Of a stretch of DNA of 51,192 nucleotides, positions 39,704-48,424 are shown piece after piece. The notes under the pieces were generated by a model. That model made no database searches, was not told the DNA's origin, and saw only the letters and a program-made list of their open reading frames with translations. Each line of letters starts with the position of its first letter. The stretch's first letter is position 1. The position numbers and the translations under genes were made by a program. Source of the stretch: JANXXV01 sp038230275 (lineage in GTDB: Bacteria; Acidobacteriota; Terriglobia; Bryobacterales; Bryobacteraceae); contig JBBRNO010000031.1 of assembly GCA_038230275.1 (NCBI GenBank), positions 1-51,192 on the forward strand. The letters are read 5' to 3'.

Positions 39704-42541
39704 TTAGTCGACGTACAAAAACTCCGCAGAGTTGAACAGGGAATGGGCAAGGCTGGATAAGGCCATGTGCGAAGCTTTGGCAGCAATTGGCTCAGAGGGT
39801 GGCGTCGTCTCATAGTGCTCCTGCCAGTTCCTTCGCATGGCGAGCAGCACGCGCTCGGCTGCCTGCACCTCGGCAGACGTTGGGGTGCGCGTGAGTGTCG
39901 CCAAATACAGCTGGTCGATTTGTTGACGAGTATCCAACCCAACTGCATCAATGATACGTCCGGCCAGGTAGCGTGCGCTCTCCCGGATTTGATCTCCATT
40001 CATAAGTTGCAGCGCTTGCGAACTGACGATCGACTCGCCGCGCCGCACGCAATTCGGGCTCATGAAAGGCGCATCAAATGTATCGAGGATCGTAACCGGA
40101 GTGGAGCGCCGCTGCTGCAGGTAGATGCTCCGGCGGTAGCCAAGCTTTCCGGACTTCGCCAGGACCGATCCGTCCGGCTTCACTTCGATGGCAGCGGGAG
40201 GGCCGAAGGCTGTCAGATCCAACCTTCCAGCGATCTTCAAGATGGAATCGCGAACCGCTTCCGCATCCAACCGGCGCAATGGGAAACGCGACAACAGGGC
40301 GCCGGATGGATCCTGCGCCTGGGCTTCCGCGGTGACGGCAGTGCTTTGCCGGTAGGCCGCGGATGTCATGATCAGGCGGTGCATCTTCTTAACGCTCCAG
40401 CCGGATTCTACGAATTCCGTTGCCAGCCAATCCAGCAACTCCGGGTGCGTGGGCGGTGTGCCTGTCTTGCCGAAGTTCCCCGCGCTCTTGACGATTCCCG
40501 AACCGAAATGCTGTTGCCAGATGCGGTTCACCATCACGCGCGCCGTGAGCGGTTGTTCCGGCTGGGTGATCCATTTCGCGAAAGCAAGGCGGCGTCCGCT
40601 GGTCCCCGATTCGTACGGGAGTTTCTCCACCAGATAGGGACGCAATCCACTGGAAAGAACGGAAGGAGGTCCTGGTTCGACGAGGGGCCCGGGATTGTTG
40701 ACGTCGCCGCGCATCAGTATGCGCACCGGAGTTGGCTCGCCGCCCATATCGAAGAGCGCTCGCACCCCCGAGGCCGGCTTGAGTTTTGCCTTGGCCTGCT
40801 GCAGGCTCTTGCGCAGATCCGTGACCGTCTTCTTCAACGGCTCGAACTCTTTGAGCAGTTCATCCACGGTCGCGTCCTTCTTTGCTTTTTCACGATAGGG
40901 CTCCGCGGCTGCTTCGATCTTCTTCTCAAGATCCTCGATCTGAATTTTTATCGGCGCGTTGAATGTCTCCGTTTCGTTCACAACCTTGGGATCGGGATCG
41001 GGCAGGAACCGGAGATTCCTTTCTTCGCACTTGGAACCTACGCCGACGCAGTCGAGCGATGGAATGAGCCAGTCGTAGGGATCAAGCGCGCTTTGAAAGA
41101 CGGCGCTCACGCGATAGTAGTCGCGCTGCGGAAGCGGATCGTACTTGTGGTCGTGGCAGCGGGCGCAGCCGAGGGAAAGTCCCATCACGGAAGAGCCCAG
41201 AATTTCCATTTCAGAGGCCACGGCGTCGAAGCGTTCCGGAAGAAAGTTCTGTTCCGTGCTGTAGGTGGCATCTGGCGCCAGCCGCAGAAAGCCGGTGGCT
41301 TCCAACTTCTCCATTTGATCCGGCGAATAGATTTTCGACGTTTTCCAATCGAACATCTCGTCGCCCGCCAACTGCTCCTGCAAGAATTGGTTGTAGGGTT
41401 TGTCTGCGTTAAAGGCTCGAATCACGTAGTCGCGGTAGCGCCACGAGGTCGGCCGCGGCGCGTCGGTAGAAACGCCACCTTCGCTGTCGGCGTAACCAGC
41501 GGCATCCAGCCAATATCGGGCCCATCTTTCGCCATAACGGGGTGAGGTTAATAGCCGGTCAATGAGGCGCTCATAGGCGTCTGGCTTATTGTCCGCGAGG
41601 TATGCTTGCACCTCCGGCGGCGATGGCGGTAGTCCGGTGAGATCGAAGCAGGCCCGGCGCATTAACGCCAACCGTCCAGCCTCGGGCGCGAAGCTACTCT
41701 TCTTTGCATCCAGCCGTTCCAGCAAAAAGGCATCAATGGGAGTTCGAGCCGAAGCAAACGCCGGCACCTTCGGCCGTACTGGCTTACGGAAAGACCAGAA
41801 CTCGCGGGCCGACGGTTTGACCATCGGATCGAAATCCGGATTTACAGGGGCCGCCGATTCCACTTCGTCAGGAGCCCCTTGGGCAATCCACTGCGTGAGC
41901 TTTTCCAGTTCGGCGGAATCTACAGTTCTAACCGAGAACTGTTCCTGCAACTGAGGAGGGGGCATCTGCTGCTTTGCAATTTTCTGCAAAAGAAGGCTTG
42001 CCGCGGGATTGCCGGGCACGATCGCCGGGCCTGACTTCCCACCTTTTAGAATGCTGGCGCGGGTGCGCAGATCCAACCCGGCCTGCTGCACACGGCGCCC
42101 ATGACAAACGACACACTTGGCCCCCAATACGGGAGCGAAAATCTCCCGCGCGCGAATGGGACGGGTGAGAACTTGCTCATCTGTTTTCAAAGCGCCGCTA
42201 TCAATCCAGTTTCGGATTGCAGAAGTCTCCTCTATGGTTAGAGGCTTGCCGCCAAGCGGCATCTTTCCACTAGCCACCATTGCGACCAGGAGACTATCGA
42301 CGGATTTACCCGGCACCACCGCGGCCCCCGTCTTGCCGCCGGCCAGCAAGTCGTCCCGTGTCTCCAGAGACAAACCCGCCCGCCTGGTTTTACTGTTGTG
42401 GCAGGAAACGCACTTGGCCTTAAGGAGTGGGAGGACATCGGACTCGAATCGGGGCGCGGGCCGCACTTGCGCGTAATCGAACAGCGGCACAAAAAAGAAT
42501 AGGGCGCCGGAGCGACTTACGGCCCAGAGAATTCGAATCAT
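39704..42541 (-). CDS. PSD1 protein with two N-terminal cytochrome domains (DUF1549 + DUF1553), pair 4
   Basis: A 945-residue exported protein, the longest of its kind here. Two PSCyt1 domains occur in tandem with heme motifs CVSCH (44-48) and CVVCH (143-147); each is followed by the TRxxxLxGGKxGxAxVPG repeat. DUF1549 spans about 268-465 and ends with a third motif, CARCH (459-463). A charged coiled-coil-like linker (about 530-610, EDLEKKIEAAAEPYREKAK…) leads to DUF1553 (RRLAFAKWITQPEQPLTARVM, RIWQQHFGSGIV). Three potential heme-c sites suggest electron transfer outside the cytoplasm. It is the first gene of a two-gene unit with DUF1501 of pair 4. Just upstream lies a patch of gene relics. 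Confidence 0.93.
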   Translation of the reverse strand: MIRILWAVSRSGALFFFVPLFDYAQVRPAPRFESDVLPLLKAKCVSCHNSKTRRAGLSLETRDDLLAGGKTGAAVVPGKSVDSLLVAMVASGKMPLGGKPLTIEETSAIRNWIDSGALKTDEQVLTRPIRAREIFAPVLGAKCVVCHGRRVQQAGLDLRTRASILKGGKSGPAIVPGNPAASLLLQKIAKQQMPPPQLQEQFSVRTVDSAELEKLTQWIAQGAPDEVESAAPVNPDFDPMVKPSAREFWSFRKPVRPKVPAFASARTPIDAFLLERLDAKKSSFAPEAGRLALMRRACFDLTGLPPSPPEVQAYLADNKPDAYERLIDRLLTSPRYGERWARYWLDAAGYADSEGGVSTDAPRPTSWRYRDYVIRAFNADKPYNQFLQEQLAGDEMFDWKTSKIYSPDQMEKLEATGFLRLAPDATYSTEQNFLPERFDAVASEMEILGSSVMGLSLGCARCHDHKYDPLPQRDYYRVSAVFQSALDPYDWLIPSLDCVGVGSKCEERNLRFLPDPDPKVVNETETFNAPIKIQIEDLEKKIEAAAEPYREKAKKDATVDELLKEFEPLKKTVTDLRKSLQQAKAKLKPASGVRALFDMGGEPTPVRILMRGDVNNPGPLVEPGPPSVLSSGLRPYLVEKLPYESGTSGRRLAFAKWITQPEQPLTARVMVNRIWQQHFGSGIVKSAGNFGKTGTPPTHPELLDWLATEFVESGWSVKKMHRLIMTSAAYRQSTAVTAEAQAQDPSGALLSRFPLRRLDAEAVRDSILKIAGRLDLTAFGPPAAIEVKPDGSVLAKSGKLGYRRSIYLQQRRSTPVTILDTFDAPFMSPNCVRRGESIVSSQALQLMNGDQIRESARYLAGRIIDAVGLDTRQQIDQLYLATLTRTPTSAEVQAAERVLLAMRRNWQEHYETTPPSEPIAAKASHMALSSLAHSLFNSAEFLYVD

Positions 42542-42598
42542 TCATCCTTCCTTAACGTTTCGATAATACCAGAGGGGACAGGACGTGGCCCCTCTGCC

Positions 42599-42656
42599 CT
42601 AGAAATTCACCTTTAGCCCGAATTGGACTACCTGTGGCGAAGCGGCTGTAGTCTGC
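42599..42656 (-). pseudogene. Relic: last 19 codons of an Oar-like TonB-dependent receptor
   Basis: On the minus strand the sequence reads GQTTAASPQVVQFGLKVNF then TAG (42599-42601). This is the standard C-terminal strand of acidobacterial carboxypeptidase-regulatory TonB receptors, with terminal aromatic residue. Nothing of the receptor remains upstream, where the sequence switches to a different gene relic in another frame. Confidence 0.6.
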
Positions 42657-42849
42657 CCTTCCGGCAGACAATAGCCTGGCCGAACGGAATCGTATTTTCG
42701 CCATTGGGCACCCGGCCTTTCTTGTTATAGAAAAACTTGTGTTCGATAAAGATGACCGGCCCGTCGTCGCGGAGGGCCGTTTTCATCAGCCCCTTTACAT
42801 CGGTGACTCACGAGGGCAATACCACCTTCATCCGTGGAATATGGGCGAA
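42652..42849 (-). pseudogene. Relic: 2-oxoacid dehydrogenase E1 beta subunit fragment
   Basis: Read on the minus strand from 42849 the frame gives FAHIPRMKVVLPS, an in-frame TGA (42808-42810), then VTDVKGLMKTALRDDGPV, IFIEHKFFYNKKGRVP and GENTIPFGQA. This matches the middle of the beta subunit of pyruvate/acetoin/branched-chain 2-oxoacid dehydrogenases (usual pattern: AHIPGLKVVMPS, KGLLKAAIRDDNPV, EHKLLYNxKGEVP). About 65 codons remain, with no start, a premature stop and no end, so it is dead. The junction to the receptor relic lies at about 42652-42656. Confidence 0.65.
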
Positions 42850-42956
42850 CTGTGGCGCAAGGCAGAAGCCGGAGGGACTGGGAAATTCGTATAACCACTA
42901 GTTGACAAAACTAGGAGATATATTGGAGTCCGTCAAGAAGCGGCAAGTCGAACCCA

Positions 42957-44105
42957 TCACGGACGATGGCTCGGCGGATCGAGCGCTTCCCCTTGCGCCG
43001 GAGACCTTTCGAAGATTGGCAAACGGACTAACTTCCAGCCCTCCGTTCCATATCGTATATCGCGTTCCACGAACTCCCAGACGACTAGTTTTTTGCCGCG
43101 TAGCAGCTGCGGCCGGCGTGCGAGATCCTGCCGCACCAGAGTCGACGCGCCACCATCATTGACGATGGATGCGACCGGCATCCGCAGTTCCAGGGCCAGC
43201 TGAGCGATGAATCCCGCCGCTTTCGGTTCGTCGGTCTGATAAATCCGAGAGAAGCTGTCGCCCAGTACAAGCACTTCAGCCGATGGATCCTCCTGCAAGC
43301 CCATCACCTGTAAAGCCTGCACTTCTTCGCCGGCATAGAGACTGGCCACCTCGGGAATTTGGATCATCTTTGCGATGTCGCCGATTCGGCGGGCGAAAAC
43401 GCGCCTCACCTGATAACTCACGTTGCCATTCGGAATACCCATTTCCCGTGCCTGGGCCGCCACCATTTTCGCCGCTGCTTCCGCTGCTTGCGGTGACCAG
43501 TGCGTGTCCCGGCGCAAGTAGAGCGGTGTTTGTTCCGTCTGGCGAATCTGATGGAACGCGTGGAACAGGTCGATTGTGGCGACGCCGGCGCTCCGTAGCC
43601 GTGCCATCAGGCTCAAGGTTGGTGACCGGATTCCATTCGTCGCCGCTCTGGCGGTGAGCTTGTCGGGATAGATGGAGGGCTTGCCAGGAATTGGGACGAG
43701 AATCAACCGTGTGCCCTGGCGGGCGAGTTGCTGTTGAAAATCGAGTATCGCAGGTAAAGGATCGTCATGCGTCGAATCGAACGCCTCTCCTTCCACCAGG
43801 TAACGTACGTCTGGCCGGTAAAAGAGCCACCCTTCACGGCCCGTTAAGACCTTTTCGCCCGCATAATGCAGCAACCGGAACCACACATGCTGAATCCAGG
43901 GACGCACTGCTTTCGCGGTCACCGATGTTTCCTCTAAAGAGTGTTCCCACGCGCGGAGTCTCGAACTGGTAGGCGACATCGAGAAGAGTTCGAGTAACTG
44001 CGGGCGGTTTCCACGCGCTACTTCCACTGCGGTTTGCCACAGCGGAGGGACCGAGATCACCGCCAGAAAGAATACTGCGAAGCTGATTTGGGCGCGGCGC
44101 GACAT
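42957..44105 (-). CDS. AlgJ/AlgX-like SGNH-fold acetyltransferase partner
   Basis: A 382-residue protein starting at ATG 44105 (MSRRAQISFAVFF); a longer frame exists but runs into the MBOAT gene. One N-terminal membrane segment (about 7-24) anchors a periplasmic domain. Motifs of the AlgJ/AlgX/DltD-like group are visible: GREGWLFYRPDVRYL (89-103), LILVPIPGKPSIYPDKL, the Asp200-His202 pair in RRDTHWSP, and Ser284 in LVLGDSFSR. These form the Ser-His-Asp set used to move acetyl groups onto exopolysaccharide. It lies two bases after the MBOAT gene, its expected partner. Confidence 0.9.
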   Translation of the reverse strand: MSRRAQISFAVFFLAVISVPPLWQTAVEVARGNRPQLLELFSMSPTSSRLRAWEHSLEETSVTAKAVRPWIQHVWFRLLHYAGEKVLTGREGWLFYRPDVRYLVEGEAFDSTHDDPLPAILDFQQQLARQGTRLILVPIPGKPSIYPDKLTARAATNGIRSPTLSLMARLRSAGVATIDLFHAFHQIRQTEQTPLYLRRDTHWSPQAAEAAAKMVAAQAREMGIPNGNVSYQVRRVFARRIGDIAKMIQIPEVASLYAGEEVQALQVMGLQEDPSAEVLVLGDSFSRIYQTDEPKAAGFIAQLALELRMPVASIVNDGGASTLVRQDLARRPQLLRGKKLVVWEFVERDIRYGTEGWKLVRLPIFERSPAQGEALDPPSHRP

Positions 44106-44107
44106 GA

Positions 44108-45508
44108 TCAAAACTGGAAGTAGAGAAATGGATTGAAGGTCTGCGTGAACATGGCGCCAATTGAGAAGATCAGCAGCGGGGCCAGTGCAAGCGCTTTGCG
44201 CCATGTCAGGCGTGCTGTCCACTGGTGAACCTCAATCGGTTGAAAGGAAATCAGGGCGCACAGCAGCATCACGAACAGGTAGTACGGTGTGTAGATTTCA
44301 GCACCCAGCAAGGCTGCGGCACCGGCGGGCTTCGCCGCACCAACCATAGCCCGTAGGAATGTCCCTGCCTCAGCTATGGAGTTCGACCGGAAAAGCACCC
44401 ACGATAAGAGGACCAATAGGTACGTCACGGCCACGCGGCACGGTCGGGGAAGAAACTGATACGGGCTCTTCTTTCCAATCCAACGTTCGAATGCCAGAAG
44501 GCAGCCGTGCCACGCTCCCCATGCCACGTAGGTCCAGTTCGCCCCGTGCCAAAGGCCGCCCAACAGCATCACCAGTGCCAGGTTCACATAAGTGCGCCTC
44601 TTGCCCTTACGGTTCCCTCCCAGGGGCAGGTACAGGTAGTCCCGGAGCCATGTCGACAAGGAGATGTGCCACCTGCGCCAGAAATCGGTGATGCTCTCGG
44701 CAAGATAAGGCGACCGGAAATTTTCCGGAATGACGAATCCAAACATGCGTCCCAGTCCGATCGCCATGTCGGAATACCCGGAGAAATCGAAGTAGATCTG
44801 AAATGAGTACGCAATCACGCCAACCCACGCGTCGGCTGTGAATGGCGTCGCTGAGTCGAACACAGCACTTGCAACGGCCCCCATCGGATTCGCCAGCAAA
44901 ATCTTCTTTGCGAATCCTAAGGCGAAGATTGCAATTCCTTCGGTGAACTTTTCAAGCGAATGGACTCTATGTCGAATCTGTTCCGCCAAAATGTTGTAGC
45001 GCACAATGGGCCCCGCCACCAAGTGCGGAAACAAGCTGACAAAGCAGGAAATGTCTGAGAACCGCCGGGCCGGGGGCGCCTCCCCGCGGTACACATCGAT
45101 CGTATAGCTCATGCTCTCGAACGTATAAAAAGAGATTCCGATCGGGAGCACAATACGCATCATGGGAAGCGTGCCTGCCCCGAATACGGTCAGCAACTGG
45201 TTCAGATTCCCGGCCGTGAAGGTGTAGTACTTGAAGAACGCAAGCAGTCCGAGATCGCCGCAGATCGCAGTAATCAGCGCGGCCTTCCGTGTCCGCTCAC
45301 TGGCGCCAGGGCTGCCGATCAGCCGGCCGCAAACAAAATCCAGCACCGTGGAAAACATCATCAGTAGAACGAACCACGGCTCCCACCATCCGTAAAATAC
45401 GTAACTGGCGCAGGTGAGGAATCCATTGCGGTATCGCGGCAGCAAGTAGTACAGCAGCAGCACAATGGGCAGGAAGTAGAAGAGAAAAACGTAAGAGGTG
45501 AAGACCAC
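44108..45508 (-). CDS. MBOAT family O-acyltransferase (AlgI-like)
   Basis: A 466-residue polytopic membrane protein with about ten hydrophobic segments. The MBOAT signature is complete: LPIGISFYTFESMSYTIDV, FPHLVAGPIVRY, IYFDFSGYSDMAIG, ESITDFWRRWHISLSTWLRD (His281), the LPLGGNRKGK loop, and the catalytic His321 in LGGLWHGANW. Proteins of this type pass acetyl groups across the inner membrane for O-acetylation of alginate, cellulose, poly-GlcNAc or other surface glycans. One base separates it from the lipoprotein gene upstream, and the AlgJ-like gene follows at once. No polymerase genes are in the window, so the acetylated glycan is unknown. Confidence 0.95.
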   Translation of the reverse strand: MVFTSYVFLFYFLPIVLLLYYLLPRYRNGFLTCASYVFYGWWEPWFVLLMMFSTVLDFVCGRLIGSPGASERTRKAALITAICGDLGLLAFFKYYTFTAGNLNQLLTVFGAGTLPMMRIVLPIGISFYTFESMSYTIDVYRGEAPPARRFSDISCFVSLFPHLVAGPIVRYNILAEQIRHRVHSLEKFTEGIAIFALGFAKKILLANPMGAVASAVFDSATPFTADAWVGVIAYSFQIYFDFSGYSDMAIGLGRMFGFVIPENFRSPYLAESITDFWRRWHISLSTWLRDYLYLPLGGNRKGKRRTYVNLALVMLLGGLWHGANWTYVAWGAWHGCLLAFERWIGKKSPYQFLPRPCRVAVTYLLVLLSWVLFRSNSIAEAGTFLRAMVGAAKPAGAAALLGAEIYTPYYLFVMLLCALISFQPIEVHQWTARLTWRKALALAPLLIFSIGAMFTQTFNPFLYFQF

Positions 45509-45509
45509 G

Positions 45510-45980
45510 CTACTTCGATCCTGGATTAGTCCACACCGCCCAATAGCGGACGCCCTTCTCGCTAAAATATTTATCGACTACGCCGCCCATCCAGAACTGA
45601 TCGACGGAAGATTCAAGCGCCATGCGGTGCAGATCGCCAGCATGAAACGCCGTAACTTTGCCGCCCACCTTGCCGGATACGTCGTCTTGCACCGTACCGC
45701 GGGGCTTCAACGGATTGTAGTGCGCCACTAAGATTTCACCCTGCGGCACGTTGCCGCGGTGAACTTTGAGAACGCGGTACTTCAGGATGTAGGCGTAGTT
45801 GTACAGATCGTTAGGTGGAAACGCGCCGGGAACCTCCACTAGCTGCGCAGTCACTTCCGCCGACCCCAGGGTAGTTACCTCTTTGTCGATCTCGTTCGCC
45901 GGCGCGTGGTTGCAACTGGCTATGCATGCCGTCAACAGAACAATCGCCAGGCTGCATGGGGCAAAGCGCGCGGGAATCAC
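45510..45980 (-). CDS. Small predicted lipoprotein in the O-acetylation operon
   Basis: The true start is GTG 45980, which overlaps the upstream TGA (GTGA); the longer open frame to 46289 lies inside the propeller gene and is not used. The 156-residue product has a lipoprotein-type signal (SLAIVLLTACIASCNHAP; lipobox LTAC or IASC). The mature domain is beta-rich with ILKYRVLKVHRGNVPQGEIL and YWAVWTNPG near the end. I do not recognise a family. Its fixed place between the propeller and MBOAT genes suggests a role in glycan modification or its assembly outside the cytoplasm. Confidence 0.8.
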   Translation of the reverse strand: MIPARFAPCSLAIVLLTACIASCNHAPANEIDKEVTTLGSAEVTAQLVEVPGAFPPNDLYNYAYILKYRVLKVHRGNVPQGEILVAHYNPLKPRGTVQDDVSGKVGGKVTAFHAGDLHRMALESSVDQFWMGGVVDKYFSEKGVRYWAVWTNPGSK

Positions 45981-47023
45981 TTCCCACCCGCAATCGGATT
46001 GGATGTCCAGTGCGGCTCCCAACCGGGTTGCAGCGTAAGAAACGGTTGTGACTTCGCCTGTGGATACAGTTTCCGCAAGTAGGCGCTCTCTCCGTGAATC
46101 ATGGGTGCGTCCGATAACCGCATGATCCCGATAGTGGAGGTGTCCAGATCTCCATCTTTGTTTGACCGGGTGAATAAGACATATTTGCCATCCGGCGAAA
46201 TTGCTCCGCCATAGATGTGCCGTCCATCTTCCCCAAACAGCAGGCTGCGATTCTGGCCATCGCCGTCGCTTCTCCAAAGCTGCGTCCATCCGTAACCCGC
46301 GGCCTGCCCCACATCCTGTGCCGCTTTTCCGCCATCGGCCGCTTCCTGGCTGGCTGGCCGCGAAGAATAGATCAAACGCTTGGCATCGGGAAACCAGTCA
46401 GGCGTGCAGTTCTGGAACTTCGCCACGGGGTTCACTTCCCCTGTTTCCGCGTTCATCCGCACCACTGTCCAATTTTCTCCAAAGCGATTTGCGGGTCCGG
46501 TGAACCACTTCCCGTCCGGCGACCAGTACAGTTGCTGATAGATTCCGTTGCGGTCCATCTTGCGAACCACAGCCTTCGTTGCAAGGTCCCTTATCTCAAT
46601 CCCCGCGCGAGTGAGGCACGCCACCTGTTTGCCGTCAGGGCTCCAGGTAGCCCATGGAAAATCCCCTGGCTCTCCATACGTCACCGGATTCGTTCCATCC
46701 GCGTTCGCGATGATCAGTTGTCCGGCCGCTCCCCAGGAGTCGTGGTGAATCTTCGGACCTGTTATCGTGCGGCGGAACAGCATGCGCTTTCCATCTGGTG
46801 AAAACCTGCCGCCAAGTTCATTGGTTCCCGGTGTGTTCGTGATGTTTCGAACGTGCGTGCCGTCGGGCCGTGACAGAAACAGGTCCCAGTCGCCCTTCTC
46901 CGTATGCGCGCTATAGACGATCCAGCCCCTGCCGGCAACTTCTCTTTGCATGCGCGCAACAGCCGGATCGCTCGCAGCCAAAATCGTCTCTACGAAAAGT
47001 GTGAATGCAATTGCAAGCCGCAT
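45977..47023 (-). CDS. TolB-like beta-propeller (PD40/WD40-like) secreted protein
   Basis: A 348-residue protein; ATG 47023 gives a signal peptide (MRLAIAFTLFVETILA), ATG 47041 is an alternative. At least four PD40-type blades are visible through their SPDGK-like turns: GRFSPDGKRMLFRR, ATWSPDGKQVACL, YWSPDGKWFTG, and AISPDGKYVLFTRSNKDGD. Between blades 3 and 4 is a FPDAKRLIYSS turn. Such propellers are periplasmic interaction or binding modules. It overlaps the lipoprotein gene by four bases and heads a four-gene chain (propeller - lipoprotein - MBOAT - AlgJ). I see no catalytic residues. Confidence 0.88.
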   Translation of the reverse strand: MRLAIAFTLFVETILAASDPAVARMQREVAGRGWIVYSAHTEKGDWDLFLSRPDGTHVRNITNTPGTNELGGRFSPDGKRMLFRRTITGPKIHHDSWGAAGQLIIANADGTNPVTYGEPGDFPWATWSPDGKQVACLTRAGIEIRDLATKAVVRKMDRNGIYQQLYWSPDGKWFTGPANRFGENWTVVRMNAETGEVNPVAKFQNCTPDWFPDAKRLIYSSRPASQEAADGGKAAQDVGQAAGYGWTQLWRSDGDGQNRSLLFGEDGRHIYGGAISPDGKYVLFTRSNKDGDLDTSTIGIMRLSDAPMIHGESAYLRKLYPQAKSQPFLTLQPGWEPHWTSNPIAGGK

Positions 47024-47118
47024 GTTAAGTGGGTGATCCATCGCGAACAACAATCATGCCCCACACGCTCAGATCGCTGCAAGTGGCTGGCCAAGGATTT
47101 CGCCGAACCAGGCAGTTA

Positions 47119-48423
47119 CTACGTCAACTCCAAACCAGTCAGGCGTCCGCTGCTGCTGGCGAACGTTTCAGTTTCAACCCCCATTCGCTGCATCATGCTG
47201 ACGAACAGGTTGCAGAGCGGCGCGTTGTTATCACGCCGGAAGACAATATGCTGACCATGCTTGAATCCGCCGCCCGCCAGTAGAATGGGAAGATTGGTGT
47301 TGTCGTGAATGTTCGCATCCCCCATGCTGCTGCCGTAGAACACCATCGTCCGGTCAAGCAGGCGTTCGCCATTTTCCTTCTTCGCCGCAAGTCCCGACAA
47401 GGTCTTGTTCAGCAACATCATCTGGCGGCGGTCCACTACCTGTAGCTGCCGGACTTTCACTTCCGCTTGGCCATGGTGGGTGAGTCCGTGATAAGTTTCG
47501 GTGGAATTCTCTTTTTCATTCAGCTTGAACACGGGCGTGAAGAACGCATCGGCCATCAGCGTAACAATGCGGGTGGAATCCGATTCAAGCGCCAGTTGCG
47601 CCATGGAGAGCATCAACTCGAACTTTTCAAAGAACAACTTTTTATCCTGGATGTCGGAAGGCGGAGGTTGCGTGGCACTTGGCTTGGGCTTGATTTCCCA
47701 CGCGCGCGCGGTTTGCAAGCGCTCCTCCACCTCGCGCACCGACGTCACATATTGATCCAGGCGAGCCTTGTCGTCAGATCCCAATTCGCTGCGGAAGCGC
47801 TTGGTTTCGTCCAGCAACGCGTCCAGGATACTGCCGCGGTTTTCCAGCCTGTGAATCTGCAGCGCCACCGCGTCCTTGTCGCCTTGTACGAACATCCGCT
47901 CGTACAGCTTTGGCGCGCTATCTTCAGCGGGAAGCAAGACACCGTCGCGGGTCCAGGACAGGCTACGGTTGCCTTTGTCGATGTTGACGCCGAGGTTCAA
48001 TGCCGAAAAGCGTGTCACCTGTCCAATTTTCTCGGCAGCGAACTGGTCGAACGAGATCGAATTGCGGAACCCGCTCTTGAAGGCGCCCCGCGCGGCGGTC
48101 AGCAGGCAGCTGTCCGCGCTGTGTCCACCGGTGACGCCGGGGTGCGAGAGTCCACTGAAGACGGTGAAATCGCCGCGGAACTCGGCAAGAGCCGTGAGAT
48201 AGGGCGACAGTTCGTAGTCCCGTCCAGCGGCCTGAGGGAAGAAAAATTTCGGCAGCACGCCGAGATTGTTGGCGATGATCAACATTCGCCTTGGCGGCGC
48301 GGCCGGCTTAGCAAACAACGGCGTCATGCATTCCAGCATCGGCAACGCTAGCGCAACGCCCGCTCCTCGTAAAAAGGACCGGCGTGGCAGCGGACGGGCG
48401 GCGACGTGTGGTGCTTTCGTCAT
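47119..48423 (-). CDS. DUF1552 family protein, partner of the DUF1592 protein
   Basis: A 434-residue protein starting at ATG 48423 (MTKAPHVAARP) with a clear Tat signal (PRRSFLRGAGVALALPML). DUF1552 marks: AAPPRRMLIIANNLGVLPKFFF-like opening, the GLSHPGVTGGHSADSCLLT segment, NRNSISFDQ-like region, and late MVFYGSSMGDANIHDNTNLP and LLAGGGFKHGQH. DUF1552 is distantly related to DUF1501 and takes its place beside DUF1592-type proteins in Planctomycetes and Acidobacteria. The start lies one base past the stop of the DUF1592 gene. Function is unknown. Confidence 0.92.
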   Translation of the reverse strand: MTKAPHVAARPLPRRSFLRGAGVALALPMLECMTPLFAKPAAPPRRMLIIANNLGVLPKFFFPQAAGRDYELSPYLTALAEFRGDFTVFSGLSHPGVTGGHSADSCLLTAARGAFKSGFRNSISFDQFAAEKIGQVTRFSALNLGVNIDKGNRSLSWTRDGVLLPAEDSAPKLYERMFVQGDKDAVALQIHRLENRGSILDALLDETKRFRSELGSDDKARLDQYVTSVREVEERLQTARAWEIKPKPSATQPPPSDIQDKKLFFEKFELMLSMAQLALESDSTRIVTLMADAFFTPVFKLNEKENSTETYHGLTHHGQAEVKVRQLQVVDRRQMMLLNKTLSGLAAKKENGERLLDRTMVFYGSSMGDANIHDNTNLPILLAGGGFKHGQHIVFRRDNNAPLCNLFVSMMQRMGVETETFASSSGRLTGLELT

Positions 48424-48424
48424 T

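Larger units (their letters stand above)
42542..42956. other. Gene-free region holding two adjoining gene relics
   Basis: The 415-bp stretch contains no intact gene. A TonB-receptor tail (42599-42656) abuts an E1-beta fragment (42652-42849), both minus strand; see those entries. A 7-bp perfect stem AGAGGGG/CCCCTCT (42571-42577, 42589-42595) just past the receptor stop may be a leftover terminator stem, but has no T-run. Confidence 0.5.

Noticed and set aside
39767..41545. 592-residue open frame on the plus strand inside PSD1 gene 4
   Set aside because: It is antisense to a well-supported gene with three heme motifs and two recognised domains; its translation has no recognisable motif and arises from high-GC third-position bias.
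45981..46289. N-terminal extension of the small lipoprotein
   Set aside because: It lies in the propeller gene; the GTG at 45980 with GTGA overlap precedes a lipoprotein signal directly.
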